Shown: positions 1 to 8,448 of the stretch, piece after piece | How positions within the stretch are numbered: the first letter of the stretch is position 1 | Layout of the letters: each line of letters starts with the position of its first letter | From: a virus | Direction: 5' to 3' (one strand) | IMG/VR virus record: IMGVR_UViG_3300047463_000005 | Coordinates: 1 to 29,941 of that record | DNA length: 29,941 bases | Notes under the pieces: model-generated | Database searches by the model: none | The model's input: only the letters and a program-made list of their open reading frames with translations | Told to the model about the DNA's origin: nothing | Position numbers and translations under genes: made by a program

Positions 1-3000
1 CCTCTGTTTTTGTGATTTGCTTTTCAAGGTCTTCAATATTCTTGGTAAGAGGCTGTTGCCCCGCTTCAAAAACCGCAAAGATGCCCGAGGAGGGCTTGGA
101 TTCGTCTTGTGGGGTTGAAGGGTCATCCACAACAGCAGGAGCGCCTATAACTCGCCTTACGATGGTCTCTACGTCAGGAGAAGTTATGTTGGGCTTTGAA
201 TCAACGACGCTCTGAACGATTCTTCTGACATCACCATCAGTCAACCCCGGAGGAATAGTGATCCGAGTAACGATGCGTTCAATGTCGGCGTCAGTAATCA
301 CTGGAGAAGTCTGAACAGCACTACCTCCGGGAACTATAGAATCAACGCCCAAGTTCCCAGTGACTGTTGAAGTTCCAGCCACCCCACCGGGAACAGTTGT
401 ATTTCCACTTATTACATCTGAAGATAAACCACCTGTAACCGTTGATGTTCCAGTTAGGGTATCCGCACCACCACTAACAGTTGATGCCCCAGTTGAAGTG
501 TCTGCGCCGCCTGAAACAGTTGAGGTTCCAGTTAGGGTGTCTGTGGCCCCACCGCCGATAACAGTCTGTGCCCCGGTTAACTTATCAGTTGCTACACCAC
601 CACTAACGGTTGAAGTTCCGGTTAAGGTATCTGCACCACCCGTCGAAGTTCCCGCATTGGCTCCTTCACCAGTACCCGCAGTCTGCGTCTGAACGACAGG
701 AGTTCCTCCGGCTGTACTCGTTGCGCTTCCCGTTGCATCGCCTGAAGCAGACTTAGCAGCGTCAGCAGCAGCCTTATCTGCTGCGGCCTTAGCGAGGGCT
801 TTCGCGTCAGCCTCTGCCTTATCAGCAGCCGCTTTGTCTGCCAATGCTTTCGCATCCGCAACAGCTTTAGCGTCAGCAATAGCCTTCGCATCCGCAATAG
901 CTTTATCTTCCGCTGCTTTTGCGTCTGCTATAGCCTTGGCCTCGGCAGCAGCTCTTTCTTCTGCGGCCTTTGCGTCGGCAATCGCTTTAGCATCGGCAAT
1001 GGCTTTAGCATCAGCAGCGGCTTTATCAGCAGCCGCTTTTTCTTCTGCGGCTTTAGCTATTGCCGCCTGCCTATCAGCTTCATCAGCCGCTTCTTTTGCA
1101 GCAGCTTCTGCTTTGGCCTGCGCTTCCCGGTCCCTCGCTAAACGAGCGGCCTCCGCTAGTTCCAACTGACGATTTGCCTCAGCCGCAGATTGGTCGGATG
1201 CTGCCTTCGCATCAGCAATAGCCTTAGCATCCGCAATATCTTTATCTTCTGCCGCCTTGGTGTCAGCAGCCGCTGGTTTTGTTTCTTCCTTAGTCTCTTC
1301 TGCGGGTTTTACCTCAACCGGTTTTACTTCAACTGGTGTTACTTCCGCTGGCTTTACTTCTGTTGGCTTTACTTCTACTGGCTTAACTTCTTCCGGTTTT
1401 ACTTCAACTGGTTTTACGTCAACTGGTTTTGTTTCTGGCGCAGCATCTTGCGGTTTTGTTTCAGGAGCGGAAATAAGTACCGCAGGAACATCGGCAGGTT
1501 TTGTTGCTTCAACAGGCTTGTCGGCAAGTTGCGCTGCATTTCTATCTGCCTCCATGATCTTCGGAAGCAGTTCTTTAGACTCGTCGGGCGTCAGATCAAT
1601 CATGACCTGAGTCTCGTTGTCCATAACCTTTTGACGGCCATCTGAGAAGGCAAACAACGTAAACCCGTTTTTCATGTCATAGGTATTGACTCCTTGATCA
1701 ACTGCAATCAAAGAGAAAACAGGAAGCCCTCCGGTTTGACCAGATCCGGCCCCCATGAAAGATCTGCCACCTGTTTCTGGGGGTGTCGCAGACTCTCCTA
1801 TTGCAACACCTGTCGCTACATCTCCTCCGGTAGCAGGACGAGTCCCTTCTTCTCCGATAGAAACTTTTGAGGCTGAAAGAGTTGCTCTCCAATTAGGATT
1901 TTTGGCCTGTTCTTCTAATAACGTTTCTTCAATGATGTCATCAGAAATTCCAGCCGCCTTCATTCGGTCTACGATATTGTAAAGTCCTTGTAGTTCTGAC
2001 TCCAGCCAAATTTTAGGACCGCTTCCGGGCTGCAAAGCGTACCTAAACCGCTCATAAGGATCTCCTAACGTCGGAGCGGATACATCTGTAACTAAAACAG
2101 TGCCAGCAACCTCTCCTATGCTCTTTTGAACCCCAGAACCCGGATACGCTATCTCTTCCCCCGCAGGCGTTGAAACAACAGGCTCTAGCTTCGTTGGAAC
2201 AGGAGACGGTTCCAAAGGAGCAGGTTCAACGTTTGTCGGGCCAAAAGGATTTTTTATGACAGCTTCAACTGGAGGAAGCCTATCGTATGTTGACAAGACT
2301 GCCCATCTGTCTAGATCTGATTGCGTGAAATCATCTCGATACAGACCCTTAGACTTGGCCCAGTCAATCAGTTCTGTATTCCCTAACAGACGAGGGAAGT
2401 TTTGATACCCCACCGCTTCGGGATCAGACGGAAATGACAGATCACTTCTAACGATTGAAGGCCCAAAATCTCCAAAAGGGGACACTTCCGCAGTTGGTAA
2501 CCTTGGACCCCTTCCCCCAAAACCAAAGTCTGCCGGTTGAGCGGGGGGAGTACCTTCTCCACCAAACTCATCTGCTCCTACAGGCGCTAAAGGAGTTGGT
2601 TGCTTTATTGCAGAACTTAACTCTCGGTTGGTGTTCTTGATTGCAGCATCAATCAATGCTTTATCTAAGGGTTTACCCGTTAGTTGGGACGCAATAAACG
2701 TCCTAGCCAAATCTTTCTGGCCCGGACTTAGATCGACAAATTTCTTACCATCTACGTCTACGCTGTTTGCACCATAGGTAATAGCACCCTGAAGCGTAGC
2801 GTTAGTAAGCTTGTCTGAAAGACTACCCTCAGTATTCAGAGCAGTCGTAATAGAGTCGGCTATTGAAGCTTTTAGCTTTGGGTCTGCAATATCCCCATAA
2901 CCGGGGATCTGGTCGGCAGCAAGATTGAACATACCTCCAGTGGCGGCAGTTCCCATCGCCTTGCCAACATCTTCCCCCATGACTGCTGCACGAGCACCCG

Positions 3001-4099
3001 CAGCACCAATGTTCGCAAGAAAGTTCTGACCAGAACTAGATTCAAATATTCCTGAAGCAGCACTAGCTAATTCCCCCGCTATAACGGCCCCCACTCCTGT
3101 TCCTATGGCAGCTAATGCACCTTGTTTAATATCTCCGGTGAGTGCAGAAGTAAGAACAAACGACCCTAGGCCAGCAGCAACAGACGCTGGAACAGTTACT
3201 CCAGCAGCCCCAGCAATAAAATTCCCGATTGCCAACCCTACACCGGGAATCATCATTGAGGCAATCGCTACAAACGGGGCTATGTCTTTAATATCAAAAT
3301 CTGCTGAAGAGGCTCCTTTACTATAAAAGACTGGCAGTCCTTGGTTGTCGAACTGCATCTTGAACATTGTATTGCCACCACCAGCATAAGATCCGCTAAA
3401 AATTACGGAACCATCTGGATATACCCAGTTTGCGGCATATTGATGTTGATGACCCGGCGTAACTAAAGGCTGGCCGGTATTTTTATTGATAACAATTTTT
3501 GATACTTCACCAATTGGTTCAATTGGGACTAATCCGGGAACAGTATAAGCATCTTCGCCGCTTCCTTCTTGGACGCCTGTATAAAAATATTTTTTACCGT
3601 TCCAATTTATCTCTCGATTGTATAGCCCTAAATATGCTCCACCGCTGTAATCTAAATAATTTTGATGGGCTTGTTTTGACCCGACGCCATAATTGGGTTC
3701 CATCGCCCCTTGTTCTGCCACTCCAATCTGGTCAATGCTCGTAATACCCATATCGGCCAATTGACCGGCCAACCAACGAGCAGTTCCTTCAATACCTCCA
3801 AATGCCCCAATAGCGCCGCCCTGCCAATATTTACTAGTTCCTAAGTTATTAACCTGACCTGTAATCTGACCGGCAATCTTGTCTACCGCCTGCTCTCTTG
3901 TAAGAGTAGGAGGAGGAGGAGGGGGGGGGACGTAAGACCGGGCAACTTCTTCAGTTTGATTATAAGGAACCTCTAATTCGGGCATTTCGGCCAGAAAACC
4001 GGGTGCTCTAGCATCCCCCACAAAACTTGGCGCCCTGAATCCGGCAAGCCCCGCATTCAGTATTTCAATTTCTTCTGGAGTAAGGGATAGCATTTGCAT
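1..4099 (-). CDS. Giant repeat-rich protein, candidate DNA-ejection protein (3' partial)
   Basis: ATG at 4099 overlaps the upstream TGA; the frame has no stop to the left edge, giving at least 1366 residues. Layout: 1-65 N-terminus with seven Pro (58-64); 70-270 mixed (QNYLDYSGGAYLGLYNREIN, GHQHQYAANWVYPDG); 274-345 a long Gly/Ala hydrophobic block (PFVAIASMMIPGVGLAIGNF, ALAAIGTGVGAVIAGELASA); 345-880 mixed, Pro-rich; 884-940 a PEVK-like five-residue repeat (KPVEV); 947-1122 a TolA-like Ala/Lys/Asp/Glu helix (IADAKA repeats); 1147-1250 a Gly/Thr/Ser repeat (GTSTVSGGADTLT); 1263-1325 three helical repeats; then a coiled coil (NIEDLEKQITKTE). Large size, hydrophobic block and location right after the nozzle gene fit a podovirus ejection protein (compare P22 gp16/gp20, T7 gp14-16 by position). 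I see no lysozyme motif in the visible part. Alternatives: tail-tip or adhesin-like protein. Confidence 0.6.
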   Translation of the reverse strand, partial: MQMLSLTPEEIEILNAGLAGFRAPSFVGDARAPGFLAEMPELEVPYNQTEEVARSYVPPPPPPPTLTREQAVDKIAGQITGQVNNLGTSKYWQGGAIGAFGGIEGTARWLAGQLADMGITSIDQIGVAEQGAMEPNYGVGSKQAHQNYLDYSGGAYLGLYNREINWNGKKYFYTGVQEGSGEDAYTVPGLVPIEPIGEVSKIVINKNTGQPLVTPGHQHQYAANWVYPDGSVIFSGSYAGGGNTMFKMQFDNQGLPVFYSKGASSADFDIKDIAPFVAIASMMIPGVGLAIGNFIAGAAGVTVPASVAAGLGSFVLTSALTGDIKQGALAAIGTGVGAVIAGELASAASGIFESSSGQNFLANIGAAGARAAVMGEDVGKAMGTAATGGMFNLAADQIPGYGDIADPKLKASIADSITTALNTEGSLSDKLTNATLQGAITYGANSVDVDGKKFVDLSPGQKDLARTFIASQLTGKPLDKALIDAAIKNTNRELSSAIKQPTPLAPVGADEFGGEGTPPAQPADFGFGGRGPRLPTAEVSPFGDFGPSIVRSDLSFPSDPEAVGYQNFPRLLGNTELIDWAKSKGLYRDDFTQSDLDRWAVLSTYDRLPPVEAVIKNPFGPTNVEPAPLEPSPVPTKLEPVVSTPAGEEIAYPGSGVQKSIGEVAGTVLVTDVSAPTLGDPYERFRYALQPGSGPKIWLESELQGLYNIVDRMKAAGISDDIIEETLLEEQAKNPNWRATLSASKVSIGEEGTRPATGGDVATGVAIGESATPPETGGRSFMGAGSGQTGGLPVFSLIAVDQGVNTYDMKNGFTLFAFSDGRQKVMDNETQVMIDLTPDESKELLPKIMEADRNAAQLADKPVEATKPADVPAVLISAPETKPQDAAPETKPVDVKPVEVKPEEVKPVEVKPTEVKPAEVTPVEVKPVEVKPAEETKEETKPAAADTKAAEDKDIADAKAIADAKAASDQSAAEANRQLELAEAARLARDREAQAKAEAAAKEAADEADRQAAIAKAAEEKAAADKAAADAKAIADAKAIADAKAAEERAAAEAKAIADAKAAEDKAIADAKAIADAKAVADAKALADKAAADKAEADAKALAKAAADKAAADAAKSASGDATGSATSTAGGTPVVQTQTAGTGEGANAGTSTGGADTLTGTSTVSGGVATDKLTGAQTVIGGGATDTLTGTSTVSGGADTSTGASTVSGGADTLTGTSTVTGGLSSDVISGNTTVPGGVAGTSTVTGNLGVDSIVPGGSAVQTSPVITDADIERIVTRITIPPGLTDGDVRRIVQSVVDSKPNITSPDVETIVRRVIGAPAVVDDPSTPQDESKPSSGIFAVFEAGQQPLTKNIEDLEKQITKTE
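340..660 (-). repeat. Degenerate repeat encoding Gly/Thr/Ser units
   Basis: About seven copies of a 13-15 residue unit (GGADTLTGTSTVS) follow the helix in the same gene. Spacing and composition suggest a beta or extended structure. Third-codon differences between copies show it is not a recent expansion. Confidence 0.75.
735..1256 (-). repeat. Degenerate repeat encoding TolA-like Ala/Lys/Asp helix
   Basis: Hexapeptide-like units IADAKA, AADKAA and AAEDKA recur for about 175 residues in the large gene, predicting one very long charged single helix as in TolA domain II. The plus strand in another frame gives an Ala/Ser-rich open frame, which is a shadow. Confidence 0.8.
1300..1432 (-). repeat. 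15-bp tandem repeat encoding PEVK-like tract
   Basis: About nine copies of a 15-bp unit (plus strand about TTTTACTTCAACTGG) encode K-P-x-E-V, with x varying (V, E, T, A). It makes a stiff, charged, Pro-rich linker like TonB or titin PEVK segments. The copies differ at synonymous and position-3 residues. Confidence 0.85.
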
Positions 4100-4353
4100 C
4101 ACACTCTCGGATTCACTGCTGATAACAGGGCAGCAGCCCAGTCAGACCAATCACTGAAGTCATCCGTTTGAGGAATGGCTTCGTTAGCAAACACATCTAT
4201 TGCCTTTAACGCATTACCCCACAACTTCCAGTCTGTCTGTTCTGTAGGTATCTCTAACTGTTGAGCAGCATACTGTTCAACCATAAGAGCAGCCCATGAC
4301 TCAAACGTCTGGTATCTGGGGTCGTAAACTAAAGGTGATTGGGTACTAGGCAT
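4099..4353 (-). CDS. Small acidic helical protein, 84 aa
   Basis: The product MPSTQSPLVYDPRYQTFESW then ALMVEQYAAQQLEIP is acidic with five Trp (DWKLWGNALKAIDVF, FSDWSDWAAALLS). Predicted as three short helices; no Cys or membrane span. It is placed between the nozzle gene (one-base TAATG overlap) and the giant downstream gene (TGATG overlap), a position where related podoviruses keep a small conserved protein of unknown role. It may be a tail-assembly factor or a small ejected protein; I do not recognise a characterised family. Confidence 0.7.
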   Translation of the reverse strand: MPSTQSPLVYDPRYQTFESWAALMVEQYAAQQLEIPTEQTDWKLWGNALKAIDVFANEAIPQTDDFSDWSDWAAALLSAVNPRV

Positions 4354-6584
4354 TAGTATCCTCTTACATCACCAAAGTCTGCGTTTAGAATGACTTTCCC
4401 AACCTGATAATCACCACCGGCTACGTTCGATACAAACTTCAACCTCAACTCTCGACGTTGCTCTTTCATGTCGATCTTGTTCGTGTTCGCATCAAACGTA
4501 TAAGGCCCGGTCGTTGAGTCTTCACTTTGAGCATAGGGACGACCAGTAATGTATAGCTCCATCTCCCCATCCAAGAGGAAATCCGGCTCTACCCTCTCTA
4601 GCCTTACCCACTTGTTCACACCCTCCATAGAGGGCTGAGACGGGCCTCCTGCGACCCATCCTAGTTCGTTTGTCTCAAAGTACGACTCAATCGCCTCTAC
4701 GTTCTGCCCATCTATCGCATCTACCCCAATCTCGTGTTGGTACATCTGGATACGATTCGGAGGCAAAGAGAAGGTCAGAGACACACTTCCCGTCCCCGTA
4801 GCAGCATTCGACATCTCTATGGCTTGAGCGTATATCGCTGTTACAGGTATCTGGAAACCAGAACCCGTTCCACCAAGGTTCGTGTTACTGGCAGATAGAA
4901 CATCTCCTATCTGATACGCAGCACCACGCAGAACTATGGTCACAGCCGTTACTGCGCCACCACTGACGGTGATATTTGCCGTAGCGTTGGCTCCAGCACC
5001 TCCTGTAAGGGGTACGTCTGTATACGCAGCATCTACATAGCCAGAACCGCCTGTAATCGCTCCCAGCGTCTTTATGTTGGAACTGGTGATAGCTACTACC
5101 GTCGTTGATGTGGGGATGTTAGATCCAGAGATAACTTGCCTTAAAGCTACCTGAGTATTGTAGGTATCTAAGAACAAGAACTCAGACCCGTTGACAGTAG
5201 AGAACGTATCAGAGAACACAACAGTCTCGGGTAGCGTCGCCCAAGATGCTGCTACAGGGTACGCAAAGACCTGAGAGAAGTACCCTGCGCTTCGCCTTGC
5301 TCCTAGAGCCTGCCCAGCGTCATACCAAGTCTGCTCACGAATGTTATAGATGATAGCGTCCGTACACTCCGTCGCATTACCACGAGGATAGAACCACCAG
5401 ATCTCCCCAAAACGAGGAACCTTGGTCGCCCATACCTTCTGTCTTTGCTGATAGTTGAGATTGTCAAAGAACCAGTTCTGGTTCATTGCGTTAGGAATCT
5501 CTTTCACAGTTCCGTTATACAGAAGGAACCTGTCTACCCCGCACCAGTAATAGATACCGTCGTACTCAATGACACTTTGAGACGACATGATCGAAGACTG
5601 GCTCGAAATAATGTCGTACCGCCAGAAGGTCGGGACAGCAAAGTTTGGAGACCCCGGTACACCCAGATTAGTAGGGGCATAGGAGACCCGTATAAGGCTA
5701 TCAATGCTCCAAAAGAGTCCCGAAGGTGAGTTAGATCCACCTCGAACTGGAAGCCCTTGTACGATCTTTCCTGTGGCTACGTTTACCGAGTTGGCATCAC
5801 TGGATACCCAGTCATTTGTATTGCCTGCGGAACAGTTCCTTATCAGGCCGTTGTTCCCAAAGACAAACAAGTACGGGTGTAGTGAAACCACTCCACCTGA
5901 GACAGAAACGTTGTTGTTGAAAGTAGCAGTTACCGTTGCAGATGCCGTTGCATTCTGCGACATGGTTACCGTCGTACTGACAACTGAAACAACAGTCGTG
6001 TTTGCAGGAATACCTGCCCCAGTTATCGTTTGCCCCGCTCCAATTAGAGGGTTGGCAACCGCCAACGTCAAGGTAGGACTGAGATTCGTTGTGGTTACAG
6101 AGTCAGTAAACACTCCAACCTGAGACATCGTTGTCCCAGTAATATCCCCAATCAACACAGGAGTGTCTGCGTTTGAATCTATAGCCGAAAGATTCTGTCC
6201 GGGATGGGCAACGATAGCTTGATACCCGTTCCCACCTACGTCATAGATTCCATCGAATTGCCACATATTCAACGGAGATGCCGTAAAGTTTGATAGGGAG
6301 AACTCACCTATCCCGGCACCGACTCCATTGTCATCAATCGTCAGAACTTCCAAGCCGTTGTCATATCCAGAAAAGATCGACGTAAACGAGTTCTGAGCAT
6401 TCACCCAGATTCCTCTGGATGGGCCTAGCATCTGGTCGGAGATAACTCTGTAACCCCGAATCTTACGGGGACGACCTCGTTGAAACCTTACCCAACGTCC
6501 ATCGTTATAGAACGGCTTATCAAAGACCGTTCCATCCCTTTGGATACCGGGTTTGGTATCAAGAGCAAAGACCTTCTGGGTCAT
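4353..6584 (-). CDS. Tail nozzle / hub protein (P22 gp10-like) with nested inserts
   Basis: The 743-residue product starts PGIQRDGTVFDKPFYNDGRW followed by VRFQRGRPRKIRGY, the entry signature of P22 gp10-like and T7 tubular-B-like nozzles, which close the portal tunnel with a propeller. Blades follow: LFVFGNNGLIRNCSAGNTND, LFWSIDSLIRVSYAP, IEYDGIYYWCGVDRFLLYNG, VWATKVPRFGEIWWFYPRGN. Residues 185-222 and 482-605 are two copies of a small beta module; the second is interrupted by a GSGY-type repeat at 503-587. The C-terminal region has QRRELRLKFVSNVAGGDYQV. Length exceeds P22 gp10 (472) because of the inserts. ATGA overlap with the fibre-like gene; one-base overlap with the next. Confidence 0.8.
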   Translation of the reverse strand: MTQKVFALDTKPGIQRDGTVFDKPFYNDGRWVRFQRGRPRKIRGYRVISDQMLGPSRGIWVNAQNSFTSIFSGYDNGLEVLTIDDNGVGAGIGEFSLSNFTASPLNMWQFDGIYDVGGNGYQAIVAHPGQNLSAIDSNADTPVLIGDITGTTMSQVGVFTDSVTTTNLSPTLTLAVANPLIGAGQTITGAGIPANTTVVSVVSTTVTMSQNATASATVTATFNNNVSVSGGVVSLHPYLFVFGNNGLIRNCSAGNTNDWVSSDANSVNVATGKIVQGLPVRGGSNSPSGLFWSIDSLIRVSYAPTNLGVPGSPNFAVPTFWRYDIISSQSSIMSSQSVIEYDGIYYWCGVDRFLLYNGTVKEIPNAMNQNWFFDNLNYQQRQKVWATKVPRFGEIWWFYPRGNATECTDAIIYNIREQTWYDAGQALGARRSAGYFSQVFAYPVAASWATLPETVVFSDTFSTVNGSEFLFLDTYNTQVALRQVISGSNIPTSTTVVAITSSNIKTLGAITGGSGYVDAAYTDVPLTGGAGANATANITVSGGAVTAVTIVLRGAAYQIGDVLSASNTNLGGTGSGFQIPVTAIYAQAIEMSNAATGTGSVSLTFSLPPNRIQMYQHEIGVDAIDGQNVEAIESYFETNELGWVAGGPSQPSMEGVNKWVRLERVEPDFLLDGEMELYITGRPYAQSEDSTTGPYTFDANTNKIDMKEQRRELRLKFVSNVAGGDYQVGKVILNADFGDVRGY
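4770..5141 (-). repeat. Interrupted second copy of a beta module in the nozzle gene
   Basis: Residues 482-502 plus 588-605 repeat the module at residues 185-222: TITGAGIPANTTVVS aligns with VISGSNIPTSTTVVA, and VTMSQNATASATVTATF with IEMSNAATGTGSVSLTF. The DNA between, 4824-5078, encodes an 85-residue insertion (GGSGYVDAAYTDVPLTGGAG, GAAYQIGDVLSASNTNLGG) of a kind common as an independent repeat in phage proteins. This is a domain within a domain. Confidence 0.6.
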
Positions 6585-7822
6585 GTGAACAACCCACCAG
6601 AAATAAGAGTAAAGGTTCCCGTACCCGAAATCGTCAGACCTGTTGCTGTTAAACCAAACCTCTTGGTGCCAAGAATTGAAATTCCAAACTCACCAGAAAT
6701 TGGTTGATAAATGCCAGTGTTGGTCTCGGAAGCAAAGTTCAAAGCTGGCGCTGCGTTCGTCCCATTCGCCAAAGAAACGTTAACCGCACCGGCTGCAATC
6801 GTAGAAGCATTCAACAGGTTTACAGAGTCACACAGAAGAATAACTTGCTGACCCGCAGGTACGGTAGCTACCGAACCACCCGCGACTCCGGTCTGGAACG
6901 TGATCTCGTAGTTTGATACACCACCGTCCGTCTGGTTAGTGATGTAATAAACCTGAATTGTCTCTGGAAGGTTGACAGTGACGTTACCCGTAAGAGTCCC
7001 GGTGTACTTCTGTACCACATTGGACGCCTCACTGGGAGAAAGAGTATAGGTTCCCGTTGTGACCGCTTTCGTTAGTTGGGTGAAGTTAAACTGAGTTGAT
7101 CTACCCAAACCTAACGTAAACCATGCCGCTCCAGAACTTACGATCATCGCGGAGTCGGCAGGCTGCATAATCAACGAGGACGAACCGTTGATGAGGCTCC
7201 CCCCCGAGGGAGAGACCGTCAACGTACCCGTTCCACCGTTGCGTACCAGAAAGAACCAGTCATTCCCAACTGAAGACGCCGAGGGAAGCGTCAGCGTCCC
7301 AGAACCGCCCGTCCAAACGTAAGTAGAGGCTCTGTCTGTGTCTACAGCGGTGTACGAAGACGAGAAGGTGTTAACCGAATACGCTTGGTTAAGGGTCGAA
7401 GCAATCGCCTTCAGACCATAACCCGCTAGGGTTGCAGCATCCGCATTAGATGTCCCAACACCAAAAGCGATCAGCCCCCAAGTGCCTGCGGCAGTTGCGT
7501 TGTCAGTGATGTAGACGTACTTACATTCCCCAGCAGCAATCGTGCTGATTACGTTCCCAGCGTTGTCTGCGAGCGTAAAAGTGGTAGCACCAACGTTCCG
7601 TACTAACGAGTCCTCTCCGACGCTTGCCTGATTCGCAGGAGGCATCCTCAGAGTCAAGCTACCCGCAGTAGCCGTGACATCCATGATCCTCGCTACATAG
7701 TCATCCGTCGCGTTGCCGTTTACAGGCCATGCAAGGGTCGTATTAGCCGATAAAGTGACATCCCGATAGGAGACATCAGTAGGGACAATTACGTCCCCCG
7801 GAAAGACGTTTACAAAGCTCAT
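6581..7822 (-). CDS. Fibre-like protein with three tandem beta modules
   Basis: The 413-residue product has three copies of a roughly 100-residue beta module built around L-x-L/M-P...V-R-N-x-G...G-x-x-I: LTLRMPPANQASVGEDSLVR, LTLPSASSVGNDWFFLVRNG, and VNLPETIQVYYITNQTDGGV. The C-terminal ALNFASETNTGIYQPISGEF is a phrase common near the receptor end of phage fibres and spikes. The first segment MSFVNVFPGDVIVPTDVSYR may be the attachment part. It overlaps both the adaptor and the nozzle gene by ATGA, so it is probably made and assembled with the tail machine, perhaps as a side fibre on the adaptor/nozzle. Confidence 0.7.
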   Translation of the reverse strand: MSFVNVFPGDVIVPTDVSYRDVTLSANTTLAWPVNGNATDDYVARIMDVTATAGSLTLRMPPANQASVGEDSLVRNVGATTFTLADNAGNVISTIAAGECKYVYITDNATAAGTWGLIAFGVGTSNADAATLAGYGLKAIASTLNQAYSVNTFSSSYTAVDTDRASTYVWTGGSGTLTLPSASSVGNDWFFLVRNGGTGTLTVSPSGGSLINGSSSLIMQPADSAMIVSSGAAWFTLGLGRSTQFNFTQLTKAVTTGTYTLSPSEASNVVQKYTGTLTGNVTVNLPETIQVYYITNQTDGGVSNYEITFQTGVAGGSVATVPAGQQVILLCDSVNLLNASTIAAGAVNVSLANGTNAAPALNFASETNTGIYQPISGEFGISILGTKRFGLTATGLTISGTGTFTLISGGLFT

Positions 7823-8448
7823 GAATCCCTCACTACGGCTTGACGGTCACCAATCCGGGCAACGTCTTCGGTCTTTAGAACTTCCATAATGGCTAGATAC
7901 TGCTGCTGCCACATTCCTATACGTTCATCGTTTTTAAGGAACGGCATCGCCTGCAACAGAGAGCCATACAAAAGAGCCTGCGGAGCGTACTGCGTGAACC
8001 AGTTGGTTTGGTTCGACTCATCTAAAGGCTGAATCCGCTCGTAGTACAAGACTTCGTAAGCATAATCATCGTCGGGAGTCGGTGCTATCAACCAATGATC
8101 ATAGTTGTAGTCGCAGTAATACTGAGGCTCTCCCGTTTCCGTAGGATCCGGCCAGAACTCACGGAGGTACTCGTACTTCCTCAGAAGGACAGGCTTCCTC
8201 TCGCCGTTGATAGTGACGTTCATAGAGACAGTCTTTCTCCAGCGAGCAGGCTTTTGAATGACAGGCTGGTCGGACACCATGTTGGATTGCACCACAACAA
8301 GGTTTCCTAAGAACTTGATCTCGGAGGCAATGACTTGTTCTGCCAGTCCGATAAAGGTAGGAATCTTACTGAGCGTAGCTTGGTCGGTACGCTCTAGGTA
8401 ACTCTCTATGTCAGTTACCAAGTTGTTGTAGGTCATTACATAAGACAT
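7819..8448 (-). CDS. Head-tail adaptor (SU10 / P22 gp4-like)
   Basis: I use ATG 8448 (MSYVMTYNNL): GAAGG lies seven bases before it and it overlaps the upstream TGA, while the two GTG codons just upstream have no site. The 209-residue product begins with helix YNNLVTDIESYLERTDQATL and SKIPTFIGLAEQVIASEIKF, then an all-beta core (QPVIQKPARWRKTVSMNVTI, LLRKYEYLREFWPDPTETGE, HWLIAPTPDDDYAYEVLYYE) and C-terminal helices (YAPQALLYGSLLQAMPFLKN). This is the pattern of the adaptor ring that joins portal and tail in SU10-like and P22-like podoviruses. Encoded with the nozzle gene further on, as expected. Confidence 0.8.
   Translation of the reverse strand: MSYVMTYNNLVTDIESYLERTDQATLSKIPTFIGLAEQVIASEIKFLGNLVVVQSNMVSDQPVIQKPARWRKTVSMNVTINGERKPVLLRKYEYLREFWPDPTETGEPQYYCDYNYDHWLIAPTPDDDYAYEVLYYERIQPLDESNQTNWFTQYAPQALLYGSLLQAMPFLKNDERIGMWQQQYLAIMEVLKTEDVARIGDRQAVVRDS

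Noticed and set aside
360-692. Plus-strand open frame with Val/Pro/Ala repeats
   Set aside because: Antisense shadow of the Gly/Thr/Ser repeat; every supported gene is on the minus strand.
834-1169. Ala/Ser-rich plus-strand open frame
   Set aside because: It is the antisense shadow of the IADAKA repeat in the minus-strand giant gene; composition follows the repeat and there is no ribosome binding site or independent gene context.
1300-1432. Short tandem repeats as a CRISPR-like or origin-like array
   Set aside because: Unit is 15 bp in frame with no spacers and lies inside an open coding frame; explained by the encoded K-P-x-E-V repeat.
5704-6123. 139-residue plus-strand open frame opposite the nozzle gene
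   Set aside because: Lies wholly antisense to a well-supported gene, no recognisable protein features and no start signal.
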